The notes: generated by a model from the sequence alone, not told the origin. DNA of 64,000 nucleotides from Chitinophaga hostae (GCF_018224885.1 NZ_JAGTXB010000008.1:62001-126000); one strand, 5' to 3'; positions 26,442 to 35,993 are shown, counted from the first letter of the stretch. Translations and numbers: made by a program.

Positions 26442-27356
26442 ATGACCCATACTTTATTCATAAAAGAGCTGGCCAGGGAGCTGGGATTTGATCATTGCGG
26501 CATTGCGAAAGCGGTTCAGCTGGATGATGATGCGCGGCGACTGGAAACGTGGCTGAACAAGGGTATGCATGGCAACATGCAATATATGGAAAATCATTTC
26601 GATAAAAGAATAGATCCCCGGAAGCTGGTAGATGGCGCCCGGTCGGTGATTACGTTGTTGTTTAACTACTTCCCTTCTGCGCAGCAGCGGGAAGATGCAC
26701 CCCGTATTTCGAAATATGCCTATGGCCATGATTATCATGAAGTGATCCGGGCGAAATTAAAAACCATGCTGCTAAGGATGCAGGAGCGTATAGGACCGGT
26801 ACAGGGACGGGGATTCGTGGATTCCGCACCCGTGCTGGAAAGGGCCTGGGCCCGGCGCAGCGGACTTGGATGGATTGGCAAAAACGGGAACCTGATCCAC
26901 AAACAGGCCGGTTCATTCTTCTTTATCGCCACCCTTATCACCGATATTGAGCTGGAGTATGACGGGCCGGTGGCCGACTATTGCGGCTCCTGTACCCGTT
27001 GCCTGGATGCCTGTCCTACCGAAGCACTGGTAGCGCCCGGTGTGGTAGACGGGAGCAAATGTATTTCCTATTTTACGATAGAGCTGAAAGAGCAATTGAT
27101 CCCGGAAAAAATGAAGGGACAGTTTGATAACTGGATGTTTGGCTGTGATACCTGCCAGGATGTTTGTCCCTGGAATCGCTTCTCCAAAGCGCACCAGGAA
27201 GCTGAGTTTTCCCCTATTCCCGCTATTCTCAATTTCACTACCCGCGACTGGGAAGAGTTGACAGAAGAGGCTTTCAAAAACATCTTCCGGCACTCCCCCC
27301 TGAAGAGAAGTAAGTTCGCCGGGATCAGAAGGAACCTGGATTTTATCGGCGGTTAG
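26442..27356 (+). CDS. queG: Epoxyqueuosine reductase
   Basis: A 304-residue cobalamin-dependent enzyme that reduces epoxyqueuosine to queuosine in tRNA. Two 4Fe-4S clusters are evident from CGSCTRCLDACPTEAL (about residues 183-198) and CDTCQDVCPWNRF (about 232-244). The N-terminal domain carries the DUF1730-type segment GMHGNMQYMENHFDKRIDPR and FVDSAPVLERAWARRSGLGW. The C-terminus is shorter than in E. coli QueG and lacks the HEAT-like extension. It overlaps the convergent DUF4350 gene by 14 bp. Confidence 0.95.
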   Translation: MTHTLFIKELARELGFDHCGIAKAVQLDDDARRLETWLNKGMHGNMQYMENHFDKRIDPRKLVDGARSVITLLFNYFPSAQQREDAPRISKYAYGHDYHEVIRAKLKTMLLRMQERIGPVQGRGFVDSAPVLERAWARRSGLGWIGKNGNLIHKQAGSFFFIATLITDIELEYDGPVADYCGSCTRCLDACPTEALVAPGVVDGSKCISYFTIELKEQLIPEKMKGQFDNWMFGCDTCQDVCPWNRFSKAHQEAEFSPIPAILNFTTRDWEELTEEAFKNIFRHSPLKRSKFAGIRRNLDFIGG

Positions 27357-28146
27357 CTTTTCCCACCAGCCATTTGGTCAGATCCGCAGCGGCCTGGTAG
27401 TTCTGGTAAGATGCCGGCAGGCGCTTTCCATCTACATATTCGTTATAGAACCAGGGGTCTCCCACGGCAAACACGGTTCCTTTACCTATATGAGACACCG
27501 CCATGATTACCACCTCCCCGTCTTTGTAAACGGCCGTTGCCGGGGCGCTGAGGGTAATACTTGACAGCTCCTTGATATATACCTTTTGCACATGCGGAAA
27601 AACCGGGTGACCTGCAGGAATATTAAAAGCGCCCTGTTCCCAATTGCGGCCCTGTACCCGGTTGCGGCTGTCGCCATTAAAGTGGATCCCGAATTTTTCG
27701 CTGAGTTTATTAAAGTGGTCAAGGTCGGCGTTGGCAGAATCGTTTTCCAGCAATACCAATACCCCACCGGCTTTGACCCAGTTGTAGATAGTGGCGGCAT
27801 CCTGTTCATTCATGTAATTAGGATGGGGTGATTCCTTTTCCGTATCCGGATCGATGATCATGTAGATATCCGTTTTCTCCAGGTTTTTGGCAGTAGGCCG
27901 CACTGTCAGGCTATCCCTTTTCACACCGAGGGAGTCAAAAATGCCTCCCCAGACTGATACTCCGCCGTTATCCGTTTCGTTCCAGATATAGTGCCAGCGG
28001 ATAGGCTGACCGTCTTTTCCAGCTTTAAACTCGTTATTGTAGTAGTAATCGAGGGTTACGGTTAATCCTTTTCCCGGCTGCTGCTGGGCCAGGGCGGCTA
28101 TTACGGTTCCACATAACAGCATCATAATTATTGAAATACGCTTCAT
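27343..28146 (-). CDS. Exported DUF4350 domain protein
   Basis: 267 residues with a signal peptide (MKRISIIMMLLCGTVIAALA). The mature part has the glutamine-amidotransferase-like fold of DUF4350: YMIIDPDTEKESPHPNYM, NWVKAGGVLVLLENDSANAD and GKGTVFAVGDPWFYNEYVDG. No catalytic Cys of a true amidotransferase is present. In Bacteroidota this domain is often fused or adjacent to rhamnogalacturonyl hydrolases (GH105), and may help in plant-polysaccharide use; here it stands alone next to the polysaccharide locus that starts at 28.3 kb. The exact function is unknown. Confidence 0.75.
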   Translation of the reverse strand: MKRISIIMMLLCGTVIAALAQQQPGKGLTVTLDYYYNNEFKAGKDGQPIRWHYIWNETDNGGVSVWGGIFDSLGVKRDSLTVRPTAKNLEKTDIYMIIDPDTEKESPHPNYMNEQDAATIYNWVKAGGVLVLLENDSANADLDHFNKLSEKFGIHFNGDSRNRVQGRNWEQGAFNIPAGHPVFPHVQKVYIKELSSITLSAPATAVYKDGEVVIMAVSHIGKGTVFAVGDPWFYNEYVDGKRLPASYQNYQAAADLTKWLVGKANRR

Positions 28147-28282
28147 GGATTTTCAGATTGGCAAAAAAGTACTCAATAATATTTAAAGATTATAGCCGGC
28201 GCACACCAAAATTGTCTTGTGCCAGGAAAAATGTGGTCCATAACGGGTTTTCATTTTTTTTAAAATATTGTTTGCTAATTTC

Positions 28283-28313
28283 TTGACAATCGTTTTAGCT
28301 TCACCTACTTTTG
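28283..28313 (+). promoter_or_regulatory. Consensus Bacteroidota promoter (distal, upstream of the hybrid regulator)
   Basis: TTG (28283-28285), 20 bp, then TACTTTTG (28306-28313), a perfect match to TTG-N20-TAnnTTTG. It lies about 230 bp before the regulator start and is followed by an intrinsic terminator at 28437-28468, so its direct product would be a short RNA. Confidence 0.7.
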
Positions 28314-28319
28314 TATAGT

Positions 28320-28468
28320 AGTCGCCGGCTACCCCAATAAAATCGCAGACATCACTTATTATATACCGGTTATACCGGACTATTAACTGATTAACTTTTT
28401 ATGGACCTGAGTGCCATAACGTGGAATTTTAGCAATAAAGGTCGAATTCTTTCGACCTTTCTTTGTTT
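28320..28468 (+). ncRNA. Candidate small RNA or attenuated leader of about 150 nt
   Basis: The interval runs from the start predicted by the promoter at 28283-28313 to the T-rich tail of the hairpin at 28437-28460. It contains an internal hairpin near 28401-28417 (ATGGAC paired with GTGCCAT, one bulge). A possible 23-codon frame (MDLSAITWNFSNK..., from 28401) runs through the terminator. No known RNA family was recognised. It may be a trans-acting small RNA or an attenuated leader of the regulator gene. Confidence 0.4.
28437..28468 (+). terminator. Intrinsic terminator inside the gap before the hybrid regulator
   Basis: A perfect 10-bp stem (28437-28446 with 28451-28460) with a TTCT loop, followed by CTTTGTTT. 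It separates the distal promoter from the regulator's own promoter. Confidence 0.65.
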
Positions 28469-28493
28469 ATAAACGTTTTGTACTATATTATTG
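28463..28493 (+). promoter_or_regulatory. Proximal promoter of the hybrid regulator
   Basis: TTG (28463-28465), 20 bp, then TATTATTG (28486-28493), one mismatch to TAnnTTTG. A start near 28500 would leave a leader of about 42 nt before the ATG at 28543. Confidence 0.55.
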
Positions 28494-28542
28494 CGCCGTT
28501 ATAATTGTCAGGTTAACAATTTTTCAACCAAGGAATGTGTAC

Positions 28543-31500
28543 ATGAGGAAGCGGGTTTTTATATTCATTTTTTCACTACTGTTTTCAATGCAACTGGAGG
28601 GGCAAACCCTCGCCTATCAATTCAACCGGATTGATATTAACCAGGGCTTGTCCAACAACCAGGTGAACTGCATTTTCAGGGATAGCACGGGTTTTATGTG
28701 GATAGGCACCGTTTCTGGCCTGAACCGGTTTGATGGCTATCACTTTACGGTATACCGGCATGATCTGCGCGACAGCACTTCCGTTGCAGACAACAGCATT
28801 GGCAAAATCATGGCGGGCCCGGGACAGGAGCTCTGGATACAAACACGCAGGGGTATCAATATATATAACCCTTTAACCACCCGTTTTAACCGCCGCCCTG
28901 AAAAGATCCTGCAGCAGTGGGGCATCCCGGGCGGTACCATCACGGACATTGTGAGGGATAACGCCGGTCAATACTGGTTCCTGCATCCAACGGCCGGTAT
29001 TTTCATCACCGGTGGCAGTAATAAAGCCGTTGCGCTTGTTCATAGCGCCGATAGCAGCAGCATAGCTACCAACGGTGTGGCCGCGCTTACGATCAGCAAA
29101 GCAAGTGATTACTGGCTATTGCACAGCAACGGTATCCTCGAAAAAATGGATGCCCGCAGTCACCGGGTGATATACCGCAACCACGGCCTCGTGACAGCCG
29201 ACCATCCGGCCAGGGCATGGACCATGGTGGCCGATAACGATGGCGACCTGTGGATATTCAACGATAATGAAGACAACGGGGTTTACTATTTTGACGCCGC
29301 CAAACGAAGCTTCCGGCATATCGACCAGTCCACACCCGGATTGACATTAAACAACAATATTGTACGTGGCATTGTACCTGACAACAATGGACTCATCTGG
29401 ATTGGTACCGACCACGGCGGGGTCAATATCATTGACAAGAAAAAACAAACCATCCGTTACGTAGAAAACATCAATGAAGATAACCGGAGCCTGAGCCAGA
29501 ACAGCATCACTACCATGTATAAAGACAATACCGGCATCATATGGATCGGTACTTTTAAAAAAGGGCTGAACTATTATCATGAAAACATGGTAAAATTTCC
29601 GCTCTACCAATACCAGGCGTATAGCCGTAACAGTTTACCCTATAATGATGTGAACCGCTTTGTGGAAGACGGCAGCGGCAATTTATGGATTGGTACCAAT
29701 GGCGGAGGCTTAATCTATTTTGACCGCGGGCGGAATACCTTTACCCAATACCGCCATGAGGCTGATAATCCAAACAGTATATCCGGTAACGTTATAGTGA
29801 GTCTTTGTATCGATCATAACCGGCAACTTTGGGTGGGCACCTATTTCGGTGGATTGGACCGGTTCGATGGCAGCAGGTTTATTCATTATAAAAATGATCC
29901 CCAAGACAGCAGCAGTCTTAGTGACAACAGCATTTGGGAAGTGCTGGAAGACAGTAAACATCAGCTGTGGGTAGGTACATTGGGCGGCGGATTGAATGTG
30001 ATGGACCCGGTAACACACCGGTTCCGGCGTTTTCCGCAGGTGCCTTCCAAGTATATATCAGCGTTGCTGGAAGACAAGGCCGGGAACCTCTGGATTGGCA
30101 CCTCCGAAGGACTGGACGTGCGCAACGGGCAAACCGGCGCTTTCAAACATTACAGCAATGTTCCTTCCGTTAGTGGAAGCCTGAGCCATAACAACGTGGT
30201 ATGTATATTCCAGGATAGCCGACAGCGTATCTGGGTAGGTACCCGTGAAGGACTGGATCTCTTTAATGCGAAAGACAACAGCTTCCGGACCTTGCGGCAG
30301 GAAGACGGGTTGCCGGATAATTCCATCCTGAATATCCTCGAAGCCAATGATCATAGTTTATGGATGAGCACCCCCAATGGGTTATCCAATATGACTACTA
30401 ACGGTGATGCTTATACTTTTAAAAACTATGATGAATCAGATGGATTACAGGGAAAAGAGTTTAATGAAAATGCCGCGCTGAAAACCAGCCGGGGCGAATT
30501 GATCTTTGGCGGTGGTAACGGGTTCAATCTTTTTTATCCGAATGCTATTGCCCTTAATACCAATGTACCGCAGGTGGTATTAACTGATCTGCAGATATTC
30601 AACAAAAGTATTTTACCGGGAGAAAAGATCAACGGCAGGATCCTGCTGACCGCTGCTATTCCGGCTACACGCAGTATCACGCTGCAACCGGGCGAAAATG
30701 TTTTTTCACTGGAATTTGCGTCCCTGAATTATTTCCACCCGGAGAAAAACCGGTATGCCTATATGCTGGAGGGTTTTAACAAGGAGTGGTTGTATACAGA
30801 CGGATTACAACGCAGGGCTACCTATACCAATCTTGATCCGGGAGAGTATACTTTCCGGGTAAAGGCATCCAATAATGACGGTGTGTGGAATGATGCGGGG
30901 CTTACTTTACAAATCCGGGTGCTGCCGCCGTTCTGGAAAACCTGGCCTGCCTTTCTGTGCTATGCCCTGCTGATATTCGGCGCATTATTGCTGGCACGGA
31001 GGATTATACAGGAAAGGGAAAGACTCCGGTTCAGGATGGAGCAGCAAACCCGGGAAGCGGCCCGCATGCATGAGCTGGACAGTCTCAAAATACGCTTCTT
31101 CACCAATGTAAGTCATGAATTCAGAACACCACTGAGTCTTATTATTGCGCCCCTGGAAAAAATTGTCCGCCAAACTACAGATACAGGTTTAAAGGGGCAG
31201 CTGGAGCTGATGCAGCGAAACGCGCGGCGTTTGCTCAACCTGGTCAATCAATTGCTCGATTTCCGCAAAATGGAGGTGCAGGAAATAAAATTACATGCAA
31301 CGGAAGGCGACATCATTGGTTTTACAAAAGAGCTGACAGGATCTTTCTCCGACCTGTCCGACAAAAAACATATACAGCTTACGTTTCAAAGCAATGTACA
31401 GGCGTTGAATATGTTGTATGATGCCGATAAAATAGAAAAGATCCTCTTCAACCTGCTTTCCAACGCTTTCAAATTTACGCCGGAAGAAGGTAGTATAGCC

Positions 31501-32604
31501 GTTAACGTTAGCTACGACAGCAATGCTGCACAATTGGAAATAGCCGTTAAGGATAATGGTATTGGTATTCCGCTGGAAAAGCAGGATTATATATTTGAGC
31601 GTTTCTTCCAGCATGAAGTGCCCTCTTCCATGGTGAACCAGGGCAGTGGCATAGGGTTATCGATCACAAAGGAGTTTGTAAAAATGCATGGAGGCAGCAT
31701 CACGGTCGACAGTGCGCCCGAAATGGGCAGTTGCTTCACGGTACTGTTGCCGGTAAAAACTACCTCGGCAGCGGTTCCCGGAAAAATGCAGGCCACTATC
31801 CGGGCTGCTACGGTTCCTGTTCTCCCCGCTCCTGTTACCGCTAACAGTAAAAAGCCGGTGGTATTACTGGTAGAAGATAACGAGGATTTCCGTTTCTACC
31901 TGAAAGACAACCTTGGTCAATATTTCCAGATCATAGAAGCAGAAAACGGGCAGGCCGCCTGGAAGCTGTTGCAGCATACCCTGCCCCAGCTGATCGTGAG
32001 TGATATATCGATGCCTGAAATGGATGGACTGGAGCTGTGTAAAAAAGTACGGTCCCAACAGCGAACCGCTCATCTGCCCATCGTACTATTAACGGCGAGG
32101 GCGGAGGAAGCGCAGCAGCTGGAAGCACTGGAAACGGGCGCCACCGACTATATTACCAAACCTTTTAACTTCGAGGTATTATTATCCCGCATTAAAAATA
32201 TCATTTCCCAGCAATCCTCCCTGCGGAAAACATTCCAGCAGCATATAGAAGCCAATCCCAGCGAAGTGGCCATATCTTCTGCTGATGAGGAGTTTATCCG
32301 GCATGCGTTGGAGATAGTGGAAAAGCATATCTCCAATCCCGACTTTTCAGTAGAAGAGTTAAGCAGGGCGTTATTTATGAGCCGGGTATCGGTATATAAG
32401 AAGATACTGGCACTTACCGGCCGGTCGCCGATTGAATTTATCCGGGGCATCCGTTTGAAGCGTGCCGCCCAACTCCTCGAAAAGAGCCAGATGACTGTGG
32501 CCGAAGTTGCCTACGAAGTCGGATTTAATAATCCGAAATACTTTACCAAATACTTTAAGATGGAGTATGGTGTACTACCATCTGTATATGGAAAGAAGAA
32601 ATAA
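28543..32604 (+). CDS. Hybrid two-component system regulator (HTCS)
   Basis: 1353 residues from the ATG at 28543 (MRKRVFIFIFS); a GTG two codons upstream is also open. A signal peptide leads to a periplasmic sensor made of repeated propeller motifs such as DSTGFMWIGTVSGLNRFDGY, to about residue 690. Then come a Y_Y_Y domain, a membrane span near 805-820, HisKA with the phosphoacceptor in NVSHEFRTPLSLI (about 860) and a HATPase domain. A receiver domain (about 1110-1225, acceptor Asp in VSDISMPEMDG) and an AraC-type DNA-binding domain (about 1250-1350) complete it. Such proteins bind an oligosaccharide in the periplasm and activate the linked polysaccharide locus. Here the targets are presumably the GH31-SusC-SusD genes downstream. 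Confidence 0.96.
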   Translation: MRKRVFIFIFSLLFSMQLEGQTLAYQFNRIDINQGLSNNQVNCIFRDSTGFMWIGTVSGLNRFDGYHFTVYRHDLRDSTSVADNSIGKIMAGPGQELWIQTRRGINIYNPLTTRFNRRPEKILQQWGIPGGTITDIVRDNAGQYWFLHPTAGIFITGGSNKAVALVHSADSSSIATNGVAALTISKASDYWLLHSNGILEKMDARSHRVIYRNHGLVTADHPARAWTMVADNDGDLWIFNDNEDNGVYYFDAAKRSFRHIDQSTPGLTLNNNIVRGIVPDNNGLIWIGTDHGGVNIIDKKKQTIRYVENINEDNRSLSQNSITTMYKDNTGIIWIGTFKKGLNYYHENMVKFPLYQYQAYSRNSLPYNDVNRFVEDGSGNLWIGTNGGGLIYFDRGRNTFTQYRHEADNPNSISGNVIVSLCIDHNRQLWVGTYFGGLDRFDGSRFIHYKNDPQDSSSLSDNSIWEVLEDSKHQLWVGTLGGGLNVMDPVTHRFRRFPQVPSKYISALLEDKAGNLWIGTSEGLDVRNGQTGAFKHYSNVPSVSGSLSHNNVVCIFQDSRQRIWVGTREGLDLFNAKDNSFRTLRQEDGLPDNSILNILEANDHSLWMSTPNGLSNMTTNGDAYTFKNYDESDGLQGKEFNENAALKTSRGELIFGGGNGFNLFYPNAIALNTNVPQVVLTDLQIFNKSILPGEKINGRILLTAAIPATRSITLQPGENVFSLEFASLNYFHPEKNRYAYMLEGFNKEWLYTDGLQRRATYTNLDPGEYTFRVKASNNDGVWNDAGLTLQIRVLPPFWKTWPAFLCYALLIFGALLLARRIIQERERLRFRMEQQTREAARMHELDSLKIRFFTNVSHEFRTPLSLIIAPLEKIVRQTTDTGLKGQLELMQRNARRLLNLVNQLLDFRKMEVQEIKLHATEGDIIGFTKELTGSFSDLSDKKHIQLTFQSNVQALNMLYDADKIEKILFNLLSNAFKFTPEEGSIAVNVSYDSNAAQLEIAVKDNGIGIPLEKQDYIFERFFQHEVPSSMVNQGSGIGLSITKEFVKMHGGSITVDSAPEMGSCFTVLLPVKTTSAAVPGKMQATIRAATVPVLPAPVTANSKKPVVLLVEDNEDFRFYLKDNLGQYFQIIEAENGQAAWKLLQHTLPQLIVSDISMPEMDGLELCKKVRSQQRTAHLPIVLLTARAEEAQQLEALETGATDYITKPFNFEVLLSRIKNIISQQSSLRKTFQQHIEANPSEVAISSADEEFIRHALEIVEKHISNPDFSVEELSRALFMSRVSVYKKILALTGRSPIEFIRGIRLKRAAQLLEKSQMTVAEVAYEVGFNNPKYFTKYFKMEYGVLPSVYGKKK

Positions 32605-32694
32605 TGCCTACTTCAAAAGTACATCAGCGTCCAAAACAACATTTCTGCCCTATGAAATAACGAAATGCCACCCCTCCCTCCGGGTGGCAATGGA

Positions 32695-32702
32695 TAATTT
32701 TG
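32695..32702 (+). promoter_or_regulatory. -7 element before the 34-codon ORF
   Basis: TAATTTTG, an exact TAnnTTTG match, 24 bp before the ATG at 32727. No TTG was found at -33 spacing. Confidence 0.35.
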
Positions 32703-32726
32703 CCGGACTGATTATCCATCCTTATT

Positions 32727-32831
32727 ATGTTCAAGCACAATTTCAAGAAAAGCAACCGGCTTTACCTGCTGATAGAAGTCTTCCTCTACTTTTTGATCAC
32801 CGTATCACTGATAGGGTTACTCCTGCTATAA
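32727..32831 (+). CDS. Possible 34-residue single-span membrane peptide
   Basis: ATG to TAA encodes a short basic N-terminus (MFKHNFKKSNR) followed by one strongly hydrophobic stretch (LIEVFLYFLITVSLIGLLLL). This is the profile of a small inner-membrane peptide. A -7 box lies just upstream at 32695. No homologue is recognised. It could be a real small protein, a remnant of a larger gene, or chance; only the basic-plus-hydrophobic pattern and the promoter support it. Confidence 0.4.
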   Translation: MFKHNFKKSNRLYLLIEVFLYFLITVSLIGLLLL

Positions 32832-33076
32832 CTACATTAAAACCAATCTATTATTTAAACTTCGCTTAACATTTTATGCACTAACCGGCATCATTTCATT
32901 ACCAACCACGCCCTGGCGATTAACATAATCGCCCTATATCTAAAACATACCGGTACCCTGCGATTGGAGTGCTCCGTTTATTTTTGTTTTCACACGTTTT
33001 GAGCTAAACACGTTTTGAAAAAGCTACACCCGTAGTATAACAACCACGTTCAATCAAAGGATAAATCCATTCAGAT

Positions 33077-35923
33077 ATGCAGATAAAGCGGGCGATACCG
33101 ATCGTACTAATGACGCTTCTCACTTCCTGGTGTTATGCCGGTGAGGTAGAGAAACTGGCAGATGGCCTGGTAATACATTTAAAACGACCCGCACCTAATG
33201 GCGCCAAACAGGTGAAATTACAGGTGGTTTCCGATAAGGTGATCCATGTAACTGCTACGCCAGGCGACCAGTTCAGCGGCACTCCCAGCCTGATGGCCAC
33301 CGATGTTGCCGGCAATACCATTAAATGGGATTCGGAAGAAAACAACGAAACCGTAGTGCTGAAAACCGCCAGTCTTACTGCCACTGTGACTCTCAACACC
33401 GGTGAAGTGGTTTTCCGTGATCATACCGGTCATATTATATTACAGGAACAGGCCGGCGGCGGTAAAAAATTTCTTCCTGTCAACATTGACAACAAGCCAC
33501 TATACCGCATCCAGCAGGTGTTTGAATCGCCCGCCGGTGAAGCCTTCTATGGTTTGGGCCAACATCAGACGGGTTTAATGAACTATAAAGACCAGGACAT
33601 TGACCTCACCCAGTATAATTCTGTGGCGGCAGTTCCCTTTGTCATCTCCAACCGTCATTATGGTATCCTCTGGGATAACTATTCTATTACCCGCTTCGGA
33701 GATGACCGTCCCTACGAGCAAATGTCGGCCTTACACTTAACTTCTGCCGACGGAAAAGCCGGTGGTTTCAGTGCAACTTATGGCGACCGCTATAACAATA
33801 CCGTGTATGTAAAGGCTTTGGAAGACAAGATCGACTACGAGTTCCTCGACCGCTTAGGTAGTTTACCCAAAGCTTTTCCCATGGTAAAAGGGAAAGTTAC
33901 CTGGGAAGGAACGGTAAACGCGGACGAAAACGGGGAGTATAAATTCTTCATGACTACTTCCGGGTATACCAAAGTGTGGATAGACGGACAGCTGAAACTG
34001 GACAGATGGCGGGAGAGCTGGAATCCGGGAGCTTCAGTGTTCCGGCATACCTTGAAAAAAGGACAGCCCACTACCGTTAAAGTAGAATGGATACCGGAAA
34101 CTGCCCAGTCCTTTATTTCCCTCAAGTTCCTCCCTCCCGTATCCGCAGCAGCAGATAAAATGCGGCTCACTTCTGAAGCCGGTGAAAAAATTGATTACTA
34201 CTTTATGTATGGTCAAAATATGGACGAGGTGATCAGCGGCTACCGGCAGGTAACCGGTAAAGCCACCTTGATACCCCGCTGGGCATTGGGATTCTGGCAA
34301 AGCAGGGAGCGTTATAAAACGCAGGACGAAATTGAAAACACGGTAGCCGAATTCCGCAAACGGAAAATTCCGCTGGACAATATAGTCCTGGACTGGAGCT
34401 ACTGGAAACAGGATGAATGGGGTAGCCAGCAGTTTGATCCTGCACGTTTTCCTGATGCTGCGGGCCTGATCAAAAGACTACATGAAAAATACCATACCAA
34501 TTTTATGATCTCCGTATGGCCCAAATTTTATGAGGGAATAGATAATTATAAATTATTTGACAGCAAAAACTGGTTATATAAACAAAACATCAAAAACAGG
34601 CAACGCGACTGGATTGGCAACGGGTACGTATCTACGTTTTATGACGCCTTTAATCCTGAAGCGCGAAAGCTGTTCTGGAGCCTGATCAACAAAAACCTGT
34701 TCAGCAAAGGGATCGACGCGTGGTGGCTGGATGCAACAGAACCGGATATTTTATCCAATGCGTCTATCGAAGAGCGGAAAACATTAATGAATCCCACAGC
34801 GCTGGGTTCTTCCACACAGTATTTCAATAGCTATGCGTTGGTTAATGCGCAGGGCATTTACGAAGGGCAACGTGCCGCCAAACCGGATCAACGGGTGTTC
34901 ATTCTCACCCGCTCTGCCTATGCCGGCTTACAGCGGTATGCCGCTGCTACCTGGAGCGGAGATATTGCCGCCACATTCGAAGAGTTACGCAGGCAAATTC
35001 CTGCCGGTCTTAATTTCTCTATGTCAGGGTTGCCTTACTGGACAACGGATATCGGAGGCTTCTTCGTGGAAGATAAATACGATAAGCCTAACCCGCAGGG
35101 GCCTGCGCTGGAGGAATGGCGGGAGCTCAACACACGGTGGTTTCAATACGGCGCTTTCTGCCCGATGTTCCGTTCACACGGACAGTATCCTTACCGCGAA
35201 ATGTTTAACATTGCGCCGGACAGCAGCGAAGCTTATCAATCCATGCTGTATTATGACCAATTGCGCTATCGCCTGCTGCCATATATCTACTCATTGGCCG
35301 GCAGTACTTACCATCACGACTATACGATTATGCGCGGGTTACCGATGGACTATGGCCAGGACACCGCGGTGCTGAATATCCGCGACCAGTATATGTTTGG
35401 TCCGTCGTTGCTGGTAAACCCGGTAACACAGTACCATGCACGCAGCAGGGAATTGTATTTACCGGCAGGTAATGGCTGGTACGATTTCTACACCGGCGCC
35501 TACCAGGCGGGCGGACAGCACATCACCGCAACAGCGCCTTTACAGCGGATGCCTTTATATGTGAAAGAAGGCGCTATTCTTCCGATAGGTCCGGCCTTAC
35601 AATATACAAGCGAGCGCAGGGCTGATACCATACAGCTTTATGTGTACACCGGTAAGGATGGTGCATTTACATTGTATGAAGATGAAAATAATAACTATCA
35701 ATATGAGAAAGGCGCTTACAGCAATATTCCCTTCCGGTGGAATGAAGCTGCACAAACGCTCAGTATCGGGGCCAGAACCGGCAGTTTCCCCGGCATGTTA
35801 CAGCAGCGGTACTTCCGTGTAACATTTGTGGGCAAAAACACCGCTGCCGGTCCGGACATCCGCAACAAGACAGGTAAAATGATAACATATAATGGAATAG
35901 CAAAAACGGTCCGGGCCATCTGA
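33077..35923 (+). CDS. GH31 glycoside hydrolase with PA14 insert, probable alpha-xylosidase
   Basis: 948 residues with a signal peptide (MQIKRAIPIVLMTLLTSWCYAG). An N-terminal beta-sandwich is interrupted by a PA14 domain (about 270-350; NGEYKFFMTTSGYTKVWIDG). The GH31 barrel has LDWSYWKQDEWG, the nucleophile Asp in AWWLDATEPD (about residue 550) and the acid/base Asp in TWSGDIAA (about 628). The PA14 insert, length and motifs resemble Bacteroides and Cellvibrio alpha-xylosidases that remove xylose from xyloglucan oligosaccharides; an alpha-glucosidase is the alternative. It leads the SusC-SusD cluster and is probably periplasmic or surface-attached. Confidence 0.93.
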   Translation: MQIKRAIPIVLMTLLTSWCYAGEVEKLADGLVIHLKRPAPNGAKQVKLQVVSDKVIHVTATPGDQFSGTPSLMATDVAGNTIKWDSEENNETVVLKTASLTATVTLNTGEVVFRDHTGHIILQEQAGGGKKFLPVNIDNKPLYRIQQVFESPAGEAFYGLGQHQTGLMNYKDQDIDLTQYNSVAAVPFVISNRHYGILWDNYSITRFGDDRPYEQMSALHLTSADGKAGGFSATYGDRYNNTVYVKALEDKIDYEFLDRLGSLPKAFPMVKGKVTWEGTVNADENGEYKFFMTTSGYTKVWIDGQLKLDRWRESWNPGASVFRHTLKKGQPTTVKVEWIPETAQSFISLKFLPPVSAAADKMRLTSEAGEKIDYYFMYGQNMDEVISGYRQVTGKATLIPRWALGFWQSRERYKTQDEIENTVAEFRKRKIPLDNIVLDWSYWKQDEWGSQQFDPARFPDAAGLIKRLHEKYHTNFMISVWPKFYEGIDNYKLFDSKNWLYKQNIKNRQRDWIGNGYVSTFYDAFNPEARKLFWSLINKNLFSKGIDAWWLDATEPDILSNASIEERKTLMNPTALGSSTQYFNSYALVNAQGIYEGQRAAKPDQRVFILTRSAYAGLQRYAAATWSGDIAATFEELRRQIPAGLNFSMSGLPYWTTDIGGFFVEDKYDKPNPQGPALEEWRELNTRWFQYGAFCPMFRSHGQYPYREMFNIAPDSSEAYQSMLYYDQLRYRLLPYIYSLAGSTYHHDYTIMRGLPMDYGQDTAVLNIRDQYMFGPSLLVNPVTQYHARSRELYLPAGNGWYDFYTGAYQAGGQHITATAPLQRMPLYVKEGAILPIGPALQYTSERRADTIQLYVYTGKDGAFTLYEDENNNYQYEKGAYSNIPFRWNEAAQTLSIGARTGSFPGMLQQRYFRVTFVGKNTAAGPDIRNKTGKMITYNGIAKTVRAI

Positions 35924-35993
35924 CCTGGACCACTATTATTTGAACAAACAGCTATCATTCATACTCCTTTGCCTTAATAAAAACACGTTAAAC

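Larger units (their letters stand above)
32605..33076 (+). promoter_or_regulatory. Gap between regulator and GH31: hairpin, small ORF and likely control region
   Basis: A GC-rich hairpin (8-bp stem, 32666-32673 with 32682-32689), without a good T-run, may end the regulator transcript. A possible 34-codon gene follows (separate entry). Further on, TATTTTTG (32979-32986) matches the -7 box, with a TTG at 32964 that is too close for a standard -33. Two exact 11-bp direct repeats ACACGTTTTGA (32992-33002 and 33008-33018), 16 bp apart, lie 59-85 bp before the GH31 ATG and could be a regulator site. Their position downstream of the -7 box argues for caution. Confidence 0.4.

Noticed and set aside
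34833..35375. Alternative-frame 180-codon open frame within the GH31 gene
   Set aside because: It overlaps the catalytic barrel in another frame and has no domain pattern; typical shadow of a GC-balanced gene.
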